A stretch of 64,000 bases of DNA from positions 1 through 64,000 of the forward strand of contig CAXIPT010000064.1 of the NCBI GenBank assembly GCA_964030475.1, in the 5' to 3' direction. The notes beneath the pieces were generated by a model. That model had not been told where the DNA came from, did not search any database, and was given only the letters and a program-made list of their open reading frames with translations. Shown here piece after piece: positions 10,622 to 21,504 of this stretch. Origin of the DNA: Tethya wilhelma. Taxonomy: Eukaryota; Porifera; Demospongiae; Tethyida; Tethyidae. The translations under genes were made by a program, and so were the position numbers. The number at the start of each line of letters is the position of its first letter. Position 1 is the stretch's first letter.

Positions 10622-13130
10622 GGCCACATGGCACACAGGCCACATGGTCTTGTCTGGAGGATCCCATAATATACCTACTCCGGGTACATGGTTGTGTCCG
10701 GAGGACCCCATAAAATACACACAGGGCACATATAGTTGTGTCCAGATAGCTATAGGCCACACATGGCACATGGTTTTGTCCGGAGGATCCCATTCCCAGT
10801 ACAGTAGTACTGGGTACATAGGATGGCCCATTAGCGCAATACAAATATTCACGCTAATAACTCGGCAAAAAATGAGCGCTTGGCACTAGAAGGCTTCTAA
10901 AGCTACCTTTTAGCTCATTTTCTTTCTAATGAGCCTAAAAACATGGCCTAAAACCATCACTAAAGTACTTAACAAAAATATGCCAAACCTCCAATTTTCT
11001 CTATCTTCTTCTTATTCTTCTATGTTGGCAAGACGTTTCTCAAAGACTGCTCACTTTCAGAAGCTGATTCTTGAACGAATTTACTTGGTTTCTTTGTCTT
11101 CACGTGCTTTTTGCATCGGTTATTCGTCTCTCTAGCTGTGTTGCTAGATACAAGACGAAAAGCGCCTTCTCCGTATGGCAGCCATTCATTCCTATACTCA
11201 TTAATAATTCATCAGCTACTTGGGAAATCAAGTTGACGACCCTTTTCCAGATAACAAGTGTGCATTATTTGGAATCCAAACGTTCACTGCCTGCTTTACC
11301 TGAAGATTTCTAGTTGTACTGAAGTCTCTGTAACCTTTCAGTCTTCAGTATTTAGGAGATGAATAGACTACTTTCAGGTTTGTTATGTAGTTGTCATTAT
11401 AAGAAGATGAGCAAAACAAGTAAATTTAGTTAGATACAGCTCCAGACTCCTGAGATACTTCACTGATAGCATAGAAGCTATAATATCCATGCTGATAGTG
11501 TACATGTAACCATGGATACTATAGCTCTCGGAACATCCATGATGTAAGTAATATATCCACACAAACTCAAATGGAATAATGAAAAAATGAGACCAAACAA
11601 GTAAAAAAAACATTGGAAATGTATTGAGACATAGGAATGGCCAAATCGTAAAAAAGAAAGCAAACAAGATTGAATGGCTGTATGAGTGTGTAAAGAATTA
11701 TTCGTATGGGCAACATGAGGGACTCAACATGGTGGGAGAGTACTACATGCAGCCCACACAGGAATGATTCTGCACGCACTCATACAACCATTCAATCTTG
11801 TTTGCTTTCTTTTTTACGATTTGGCCATTCCTATGTCTCAATACATTTCCAATGTTTTTTTCACTTGTAATACCTACAAATGGCACATGGTTTTGTCCGG
11901 AGGATCCCATAATACCTACACAGGGCACATAGCTGTGTCTGGAGGATCCTATAATACACAAGGCACATATGTTTGCACATGTCCGGAGGATCCCATAATA
12001 TGTACAAACACAGGGCACATAGTTGTGTCCGGAGGATCCCATAATACCTACACAGGGCACATACTGAGTTCGGTGTCCGGAGGATCCCGCAATAGATAGA
12101 TATAGGCCACACAGGGCATATGCATGGTTGTATGTCCGGAGGATCCCATAATACCTATGCAGGGCACATAGCTGTGTCTGGAGGATCCTATAATACACAA
12201 GGCACATATGTTTGCACATGTCCGGAGGATCCCATAATATATACAAACACAGGGCCCATAGTTGTGTCCGGAGGATCCCATAATATAATTATACAAACAC
12301 AGGGCACATAGTTGTGTCTAGAGGATCCCATATTACCTACACAGGGTACATACAGTGTAGTTGTGTCCGGAGGATCCTGTAGTACAAACACAGGGCACAT
12401 GGTTGTGTCCGGAGGATCCCATAATACATAGATAGACCACATGGCTGTGTCCGGAGGATCCTATAATACACAAGGCACATATGATTGCACGTGTCCGGAG
12501 GATCCCATAATAAGTACTTAAGGCACATATGATCACATGTGTCTGGAGGATCCTGTAATACATACACAGGGCACATAGTTGTGTCCGGAGAATCCCATAT
12601 GCATATATGGTACATACAGTGTAGTTGTGTCTGGAGGATCCTGTAATACAAACACAGGGCACATGGTTGTGTCCGGAGGATCCCATAATACATAGATAGA
12701 CCACATGGCTGTGTCCGGAGGATCCTCTTATACACAAGGCACATATGATTGCACGTGTCCGGAGGATCCCATAATAAGTACTTAAGGCACATATGATCAC
12801 ATGTGTCCGGAGGATCCTATAATACACAAGGCACATATGATTGCACGTGTCCGGAGGATCCCATAATAGGTACTTAGGCACATATGATCACATGTGTCCG
12901 GAGGATCCCGTAATACCTACACAGGACACATATTGTGTCCGGAGGATCCCATAATACATACACAGGGCATATATGGCCCTAGGGGATATGGTTGCACATG
13001 TCTGGAGGATCCCGTAATGCATACACAGGGCACATATGATTGTCCGGAGGATACTATGTACGGGCCATCATGTCAATATAGGATGGCTACTGAAAACCAT
13101 ATGCTATATATCTTCCTGGAGGATTCATGC
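10622..13130. repeat. minisatellite with core TCCGGAGGATCC (array 1)
   Basis: About 25-30 degenerate units of roughly 40-60 bp, each carrying GTGTCCGGAGGATCC, then ATAATAC, CACAGGGCACATA or a related spacer. The array is split by a 1.07 kb element (10793-11868). Long minus-strand open frames here are by-products of the repeat. The same core occurs, reversed, in the arrays at 20812-21470 and 43325-44850. Confidence 0.9.
10793..11868 (+). mobile_element. ~1.07 kb hairpin/fold-back element inserted in array 1
   Basis: Starts TTCCCAGTACAGTAGTACTG and ends TTTTTTCACTTGT. The terminal palindrome is 11597-11868. The host array reads GGATCCCA on the left and (T)AATACC on the right, which together give the normal array unit GGATCCCATAATACC. 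Insertion was therefore clean, with no target duplication longer than one or two bases. Confidence 0.9.
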
Positions 13131-13137
13131 CAACACA

Positions 13138-15249
13138 TAATCCTCTCAACATAGTGCACGTGATATGAAGGCGCTATAATGTCCAGGGAATTACAAATCT
13201 TGTATATACAGGACAAAAACGTATATATAATACATTCAAAGTACAAATAAGATCATGTACTAGCTGATGTACTGTATTATTGATGTTTGTATGATAATAA
13301 TTAATGAGGTTAAGTGATTTTGTTAATTGGACAGTCAATGAATCAAATTGTGGATTGGTCTACTCAAAATTGAGTATGTATTGTAATAATTAATCACACA
13401 AATCGGATTAAATAAAGATCATGGATTAAATGGAGCAAATTGTATTGAAGAATTTGTGACAGAATTATCTCTAAGCCTCAGGCCTTTCTTTACGCTTTCT
13501 CGGGGAGGTTCTGATGTTCACTTGCCTGTAACATGGATTAAAATTTGATTTTAATTTAAGAGGCCATGGAAAACCAGTTGCTGATACCCTTTGCTCGCGT
13601 TCACAATTCGAATTTTATTATTATATTATGCTTAATAATCAACTAGTATTATACACATACCATGGAACATCACATTCATTGATGGCATCCTTGTAGTCAG
13701 ACAAAGAAACCCCATAACGTGCTAGCTTGTCTGCTAGGTTTGCTTTATCATCATCTGCTGGAAGAGGCCTTTTTCTGAAGTTGAATAACTGCATGGCGGA
13801 AAAAAAATTCTATATGACTGTATTAGTTGCATTGCCAAATACAGGCCTTGAACTGAAACACGGAAATATACTGATCGAGTCAATTTTGTATGCTAAAATA
13901 AAAAAAAGTGATTGTGTTTGCCATAGGCCTAGGTGAAAGAAGAATACTGCAGTCACCTTGTTTGCTCCTTTCCCACCACAATGCTCAAGCTCTCCCAGGC
14001 CATTATCAGAAAGAATCTTAAATCCATTAAGCGCAACATCTTTTCTTCCATATGAACGGAATTTTTTCTTGTCCAGCAAAGTGGACAAGTTCAGATGGCC
14101 AACTTAAGATAATGGGCAGCAAGTTGTTCTTCAGTTTTTCCACCAAGCATAGATGCATCTAGAGGCATATAATATTAAGTATACCGTATAGATGAAATAG
14201 TAATCCTTTTTCTATACTTAATTGCTGCATTAATCCTCTCAACATAGCACACGTGATATGAAGGCGCTATAATGTCCAGGGAATTACGAATCTTGTATAT
14301 TCAGGACAAAAACGTATATATAATACATTCAAAATTAGATCATGTACTAGCTGATGTACTGTATTATTGATGTAATGATACTCAATGTGATAATAATTAA
14401 TGAGGTTAAGTGATTTTGTTAATTGGACAGTCAATAAATCAAATTGTGGATTGGTCTACTCAAAATTGACTATGTATTATAATAATTAATCACACAAATT
14501 GGATTAAATATAGATCATGGATTAAATGGAGCAAATTGTATTGAAGAATTTGTGAAAGAATTATCTCCAAGCCTCAGGCCTTTCTTTACGCTTTCTCGGG
14601 GAGGTTCTGATGTTCACTTGCCTGTAATATGGATTAAAATTTGATTTTAATTTAAGAGGCCATGGAAAACCAGTTGCTGATACCCTTTGCTTGCGTTCAC
14701 AATTCGAATTTTATAATCAACTAGTATTATACACATACCACAGAACATCACATTCATTGATGGCATCCTTATAGTCAGACAAAGAAACCCCATAACGTGC
14801 TAGCTTGTCTGCTAGGTTTGCAAGTCCATCTTTATCATCATCTGCTGGAAGAGGCCTTTTCCTGAAGTTGAATAACTGCATGGCGGAAAAAAAAGGAAAA
14901 TGTATTCTATATGACTGTATTAGTTGCATTGCCAAATACAGGCCTAGGTGAAAAAAGAATACTGCAGTCACCTTGTTTGCTCCTTTCCTACCACAATGCT
15001 CAAGCTCTCCCAGGCCATTATCAGAAAGAATCTTAAATCCATGAAGCGCAACATCTTTTCTTCCATATGAACGGAATTTTTTCTTGTCCAGCAAGGTGGA
15101 CAAGTTCAGATGGCTCCCAGGCAACTTAAGACAATGGGCAACAAGTTGTTCTTCAGTTTTTCCACCAAGCATAGATGCATCTAGAGGCATATAATATTAA
15201 GTATACCGTATAGATGAAATAGTAATCCTTTTTCTATACTTAATTCCTG

Positions 15250-15250
<1 letters not shown>
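13138..15250. repeat. tandem duplication of a ~1.09 kb unit
   Basis: Two direct copies, 13138-14230 and 14231-15250, both start TAATCCTCTCAACATAG and run to CTATACTTAATT(G/C)CTGCAT. They carry the last two exons of the minus-strand DUF3987-like pseudogene. The copies differ by small indels (copy 2 lacks part of the 13858-13925 stretch but has AAGTCCATC in the last exon, near 14822), so the duplication is not very recent. Confidence 0.9.

Positions 15251-15251
<1 letters not shown>

Positions 15252-15298
<47 letters not shown>
15252..15298. repeat. (AC)n microsatellite
   Basis: A pure CA dinucleotide run between exon blocks c and d of the DUF3987-like pseudogene. Confidence 0.95.
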
Positions 15299-15300
<2 letters not shown>

Positions 15301-16329
15301 ACATACTTGGACTACTTGTAGGTGTGCCAGCATCTGTGTTTCTTCTACATCCTATTATGGATGTATGTTCATTGCAAATTTCAACAAAGTTGATAGCAGC
15401 TTTGATTGAATCAGTAGTTAACTCTTCGGAAAGTGTGTGTTCGAATTCCGGATCCATGCTGAAAAGGGAGTTTAAAACAGCTGCCACCCTAAGTATTTGA
15501 CCTTTTGATTTGCTTAGTATGCTGGTTAGAAGATCATCCATTTCACACAGATCCTCCATTTCCTCTTGGACACTGTCAAATTTACATTAAAATTCTGGGC
15601 AAGTGCTGGACAATGTCCACATACGTAACTTTGGCTTATCTCCTCCACCAGACAACCAAATGTTAGTTAGTAACTCGACTGCAAGTATAAATAATAAAAT
15701 TTTACCTATATAGCCAGCTATATAAGTTTATATACATAGTAAAAATAGTGTGTTCCCATGTGTACTTCAGCTATAGATTTTTCACACCTATAATTATGCG
15801 TTTTAAATCTTAAATGTGCATTTAAGCATAACATAACTCAAAAGTTAAATTCTTTAGATGTTGAAAATCAATGTTACTATTCAATCATCAGAAAAGTTCA
15901 TCCAAATGAAGATATGCTTGTTTGAACTTAAACCACATCAAATGTTTCCATGGCAACAGGCAAAAGGTGTTGCTTAACACACTAGTATGTAAAATCTAAA
16001 CAGTAATGTGGACACATCATTTTTAACAGTGTACTACTTAACATTTTGTTACCTATTGCCTCAGTGATGTCCAAGGGTACAGGCTTTAAGCTTGCAAACT
16101 TTGCAAAGGCAGGTTTTGGAAATAACCAAAGAAATCATTGACTAAAGCCACGCTCTGCTCCACTATTTTGTTCGATGATGTTCCTAGCAACACTTGGCTG
16201 TGTAAACCCCCTACTGTCAAAGAGGTGTGATCCATATGGAAATTTGCATGGCCTGTCACTACATGTATACACAAAATGAAAATGTAAACATAAAACATTA
16301 TTGGTCAGATAGGGAGGTTCATGCACATA

Positions 16330-16522
16330 TACTGTATAGCGGGAAATTTTCGTTGGTGCAAAATTTTCGTTAAATGCGGCAAGAAATTTTCGTAGTTTTA
16401 GGTTTCGTATACGCAACGTGCGTTGGTACAAAGTAAATGCATGCGGAAGTTAAATTTTCAGTTTTAATTTTTGTATATTCGAACCATGTACGAAATATAC
16501 GAAAATTTCCCGCTATACGGTA
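16330..16522. mobile_element. 193 bp inverted-repeat element with TA ends
   Basis: Ends are TACTGTATAGCGGGAAATTT and AAATTTCCCGCTATACGGTA, near-perfect inverted complements, with internal GAAATTTTCGT motifs. It lies between exon blocks a and b of the DUF3987-like pseudogene, so probably in an intron. The terminal TA on each side may be the target duplication. Confidence 0.85.
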
Positions 16523-17479
16523 ACCAAATGTTAACGTATATGCATTTCAGTCTAAAATGGATTGTAGCTCTATTTAGCTGGCCAAAACTTACTATACATG
16601 GAGACATACATCACCCATGCATTATGTACTATGTACTAATCTTTTACCTGTTCGTCATGTCCATGGATGTCCATTATATAGCATCAAAAATGTGGATGCA
16701 TCATGGGAATCACTAATGCCCTTGCTTCCATGATTGATTTGTGTCAAAAAAGAGCTCAGTTCATCATAGATACCCATCAACCTCCCATCATTGCTTGCCA
16801 TTAGAGCACCCATTTTCTCAAATGATGATTCTTCTACTGTCCAGGATGGATGGATATCTTTTCTGTTGCATTTTTGTCTGATTTCACGAAGAAGTCCAAG
16901 GAAGTAATTGAATAGGGAGGACTTCCCACTTCCTGTTGGCATTCCAATTGATATCGAAAGAATCACAGGCTCCTTCCATTGGGTTCCATCCACATTGACA
17001 TATGAATGTGCCAGCATTAAACTTGTGATCATCATAAGGCCACAAAGAACTGCTGTAGAAGGCATACTCATAGCAGTTCCAATAGATTCACATGCCTATT
17101 AAAGAATTTTCAAATGCATGTTAACTGACAACTTGTCCAGATTTACGTATGATATATACAGTTATTAGCATTATTAGCCTAAAATATGATCTATGTTATT
17201 AGTATTCAGTATTATTAAATTTACAGTCAGCTTCTCTATATACTTCTCTACCCTACTACCTATGTACCTTTTTAACTTTTTTTTGGATACAAATCCCACT
17301 GAATGTCCAACTCCCAGCAAAAGCTAAGCCTTGATCTTGTCTCAGCTGCACTAGTAGCCATAGAACTACATGTGCTCATTACATCACTTTTAACACATAT
17401 GTCATACTTCACACTTCAACTTCTGACTCAGCACTAAATTTCAGTGCTAGAATAGATTCTCCTTGTAAGGAGATTAGTA

Positions 17480-20400
17480 TTTGCTTCAGCTGCACTACCA
17501 CAACATTGCCCTAACTATTGGAATAATAGTGAGCTCTTTTGCAAACATGGGCATATCAAGCAAGAAAGAGATAGAGGTGACACCACAGCAAGCCAAAGTG
17601 TATATTGAAAATCTCAAGTATCTCGACCCTTCTACTGATCACCAGCTAGCTGTTGAGTTGCAATCATGTTTTCGTGGTAAGGATCAAAGACTGGAAATCG
17701 TTCTTGTGTCCGACAATCAAAAATGCTTGCTCTGTGATTCAGGGTTGCTTTGAAAAGCTGACCGCCCAAGTACAGTTATTGTTTACACGGATGAATTTGG
17801 CACTGTAGAAAGTACACACTACTGTAAAGTATGCAAGCGATTTCATACTGGATGTCCATTTGTGCAGCATTATGGCTGCTATTCTGCTGGCGGTGGTGAC
17901 GATGCCATCCTACTTTACAATGAATTAAAACTTCAAATCACTGCCGTTTTTCCTTTCTACAAGAGAAACCGCATTTGAATCATCTCTGCTACATCAACTA
18001 GATGTAGAGATATTAATTTGTCAACTCTCGTACAAGCAAAGAAGTGAAATATACAATGTGAAGCATGGGTATGACAATGCCAAGAAGAAAACAAGAGTAT
18101 CTGAAAGCCATTCACAAAGGTAATTTAATTGTTGAATTGTGCATGCTGCTATACTGTTCTAAACAATGCATTATTTTGCACACGTATAAAGTGCTCCAAG
18201 CCTTGCTGCTAATCGGCATCCAATGGACCGACGAAGACTTGAGACTGCTCATTTGAAATATGCTATGCTGAATGTATGCACATGGTACCCAGAACTAAGA
18301 ATCAGTGACTTAGCAATCACCCCTGGGAAATTAGATGATGCTATTCTACACTTCACATCGGTGTACTACTCCCTCTTCTCAGCTACATATGCTGGTAAGT
18401 TTTATTTACCATGCACGTGTGCATTGTATACCTATAGTATATTAAATTATACTACTAATAACAAAACAGGTCATAGCTGCAAATTTCCTGGTTGCAAGAC
18501 AGTATTGGTGCTAGATGGCAACATGAAGAATAGACGTGATGTATGCATGGCACGTGATGCTGGCTACACCGTCTACAAAAACTTGCCAGGTGCTTTGAAG
18601 ACCGGTTGTATGAACTCTCCAGAACCTAAAGCTAGGCACTGTAAAGTACACAGAATACGTTCTTGCAGTACAATTGATAATCCTACAGACAAGGATGCTC
18701 CTGAGGTAACCAAAAATGTTGACAAAGTAGTCGAGATGATTTTGGAGAAAAAAACCACTAGAAAGGCTATATATTACAAGGTGTAGTAATTTTGCAATAC
18801 TAAATTATTAGTGTTGAACATTTGTGTTAACCTAGCTGATATTTGTTACACTAAACTTTTGCAAATTTTTCACAGCCTCTAGCTAATTACTGTTACATCA
18901 CAACAGGTTCTTTGGGTTGGCAAAGAGGATGTGTGTGCTACCCTGGGTACATGAAAACAGCTTGACTACAAATGTCATTAAAGAGTTTGAAAACGGAATG
19001 CAGACAGAGGTTAAAGTTCAAGCAACTATTCAAGGTGGCCAGATTTCTTATACAGCAGCAGTTGAGCCAACAACAATACAAGCTGGAACAGCTCCTAAGC
19101 GAATGAAGCAAGACAGATGGATTCCACCTGATTTATCAGGGTACTACACATAATATTATTTCATTATTATGTATAGCTACATATTATTTAATTTTTGCCT
19201 TATTGTCAAAATTATTGTATAGTGCATTCATTCAGTCTGATGGTGATGCTGGATTGAGTTGTAACACAGAAAAGGATCGTGACAAGAGTTGAATCACCAC
19301 ACTGCAGGTTACAGACATAGATACTGCCGGCTTAGCAGATCGGCAGCTAGGGAAATTGTTACAGGGGATCAGCCATCCATAAGGTTCACATAACTATGCA
19401 ATGATAATTTTATTAGATATTAATGGTTTATGTATAACATGCTGATTTGGCATTCCAGCCAGGAACTGACATAAATAGAATTAACTTGACCTGAAGCTAA
19501 CTCTATCCCCCCACACACACTTAATTAGGCAAATATATAGTCACATTTTGACCAAAATAATCAATACACCTTTTTTTTTATTGTTATGTTGTTGTTAGCA
19601 TGTAGTTACTCCCCACCGTGACCTTATTTTCTATATTAAAATTTTATGCAGGTATTTCGGCTGGAATCTGGCCATGTGGGATCATCTCTCTGCTATCTAA
19701 ATTATATATTGCTGAATCAAAGTCACAAGTCTATGGAGCACTACATGACTACATTCAAACAAATTCTCAATTACTACCAGATCTTAGTAAGATTATAAAA
19801 GTATCCCACTGTTTACAAAGTGTTCAATTTAATTACTTTTTTCTATATGTTGACTCTGCTGGATTGACACAGAATACGTTTGCTATGATGATGGGTGTCA
19901 TCTTCGGAAGTTTGCCCAAAATGCTTTCCGGAGAGATGTTACACCCACGTACAGCTAGGACAATTTCATCGTTGGAAATAGTCGTGGATAAGATGCATAT
20001 AGCTGGACATGTGGACAGGTGGTGCAAAGAAAATTGCGATGCCAGAACCTTCTCGGAGTTGGACAATGTAAGGCAATGTTATTCAATATGATTGTATGGT
20101 ACATATTCATAATTGCCTTCAAAGCCCTTATTCACCTAACTGCATGCTGCGTACCTGGACCTCTGACACACTGCTTTATTGCATGCACACATTGCTGAGT
20201 TTGCATGCTACCGAGGGAATTTAGCTAGTTTCGCTGTTGTAAAAGTAATTTTATCGAGTTTACAAAACATATTGTATAAAGTTAATAACATTTAGAGTCC
20301 ATGGAATGGATAATCTTGGCTGTATTTTACTGGTTTGCAACAAAGGCACATGACTGAAACAATTGGGAATGTTAGATCCACCGTATACCGATGTAGCTAC

Positions 20401-20646
20401 AATTGCATGTGCACATGCAAAGCTAAGAAATTTAGTACAATGTCACTGTAGCTTACTACCTTTCACTTTATTCAATATACACAGGTTGACACAGAGGTGT
20501 GTGAGCAAACTTTCGCCTGGATGTCAAGATTTGGAAAAATCACCAGAAAGATGAATAGAGCACACTTTATGTTTTACTTGCTCTACATCAGTGATCTCCA
20601 TAACAGAAGAGAAGAAACTAAACTAAAGAACTCTGGCTATTTATAA
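17480..20646 (+). pseudogene. KDZ (Kyakuja-Dileera-Zisupton) transposase, copy 1
   Basis: Multi-exon gene with GT-AG introns. The N-terminal part carries Cys clusters typical of KDZ proteins (CKVCKRFHTGCPFVQHYGCY near 17830-17880; GHSCKFPGCKTVLVLDGN from 18470). AGIWPCGIISLL and AESKSQVYGALHDY follow (19650-19786). After an 86-nt intron comes CYDDGCHLRKFAQN (19881 on), the acidic catalytic block, then HIAGHVDRWCKENC. After an intron ending at 20484 comes VDTEVCEQTFAWMSRFGKI, with the stop at 20646. The start codon region is lost by deletion near 17445. Other lesions are an extra A near 17520, a TGA at about 17752, an extra TT near 17927 and a frameshift near 19955. KDZ enzymes move DNA transposons by a DDE-type mechanism. 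The downstream minisatellite belongs to the same segment. Confidence 0.85.
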
Positions 20647-20811
20647 AAGAAATAAATAACTAAGCTAAGCAATAGAAATGTTCTTATCAGCTACCAATAT
20701 AATTTTCCATAATTAATGTGCTCTCTAATTAGAGTACAGGATCCTTAAAATTAATTTGGTATGCCATAAATGCATTTTCTAGCTCCAATGATTCTGACTC
20801 ACCAATACAGT

Positions 20812-21470
20812 GGATCCTCCAGACATATACATTGTTATGTCGGCATGCCGTAAAGGATCCTCCGGACATGTACATTGTCATATGTACATGAGTGCATGTT
20901 AAAGGATCCTCCGGACATGTATATCGTCATATGTACATGTGTGTACATTGAAGGATCCTCCGGACATGTACCTCGTCATATGTACATGAGTGTACATTGA
21001 AGGATCCTCCGGACATGTACATCGTCATATGTACATGAGTGTACATTGAAGGATCCTCCAGACATGTACATTGTCATGTGTGTGTACATTGAAGGATCCT
21101 CCGGACATGTACCTCGTCATTTGTACATGAGTGTGCATTGAAGGATCCTCCGGACATGTACCTCGTCATATGTACATGAGTGTACATTGAAGGATCCTCC
21201 AGACATGTACATTGTCATGTGTGTGTACATTGAAGGATCCTCCGGACATGTATATCGTCATATGTACATGAGTGTGCATTGAAGGATCCTCCGGATATGC
21301 ACATTGTCATATGTGCATGTTAAAGGATCCTCCGGACACATTGTCATGTGTGCGTACATTGAATTACTTCCACAAGGATCCTCCTGATAGTAAACTATTG
21401 AGATACCCATATAATACTTGAATATTCATACTTATGCTATGGTGCATGGAGGATCCTCCAGACATATATA
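20812..21470. repeat. minisatellite with core GGATCCTCCGGAC (array 2)
   Basis: About 14 units of roughly 48 bp: AAGGATCCTCCGGACATGTA, then CATCGTCATATGTACATGAG, TGTACATTG. It lies about 170 bp downstream of the KDZ stop codon and is part of the repeated segment. The core is the reverse complement of that in array 1. Confidence 0.95.
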
Positions 21471-21504
21471 AAAGGGTTGATTGGTCATGACAGTACTACA
21501 GTGT

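Larger units (their letters stand above)
13680..17100 (-). pseudogene. DUF3987-like P-loop ATPase (D5-type primase-helicase relative)
   Basis: Exon-like blocks on the minus strand: (a) 17100-16655, with Walker A GMPTGSGKSSLF, then HPSWTVEESSFEKMGALMAS and an acidic Walker-B-like LMGIYDELSSF; (b) about 16290-16070, ending in GFSQ-stop-FLWLFPKPAF; (c) about 15590-15310, with KGQILRVAAVLNSLF; (d) 15190-14975, with LLDKKKFRSYGRKDVALHGF; (e) 14885-14745, with FRKRPLPADDDKDGLANLAD. Blocks d and e recur in the upstream duplicate (14100-13960, 13800-13680). The order (P-loop, DE box, G-x-TQPS, RFLWLFP) fits DUF3987 proteins. Block b has a frameshift near 16210 and a TGA where Arg is expected (about 16135). 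No N-terminal exons are found before the KDZ gene starts 260 bp away. Function in life unknown; I infer a transposon or replication accessory ATPase. Confidence 0.7.

Noticed and set aside
11743..12881. Long minus-strand open frames (about 80-180 codons)
   Set aside because: They are read out of the TCCGGAGGATCC minisatellite, occur in overlapping frames and repeat CALCxYYGILRT-like peptides; no independent evidence for coding.
11869..13130. Regular repeats with spacers resembling a CRISPR array
   Set aside because: Spacers are themselves repeated and vary in length, there are no cas genes, and the context is eukaryotic. It is a minisatellite.
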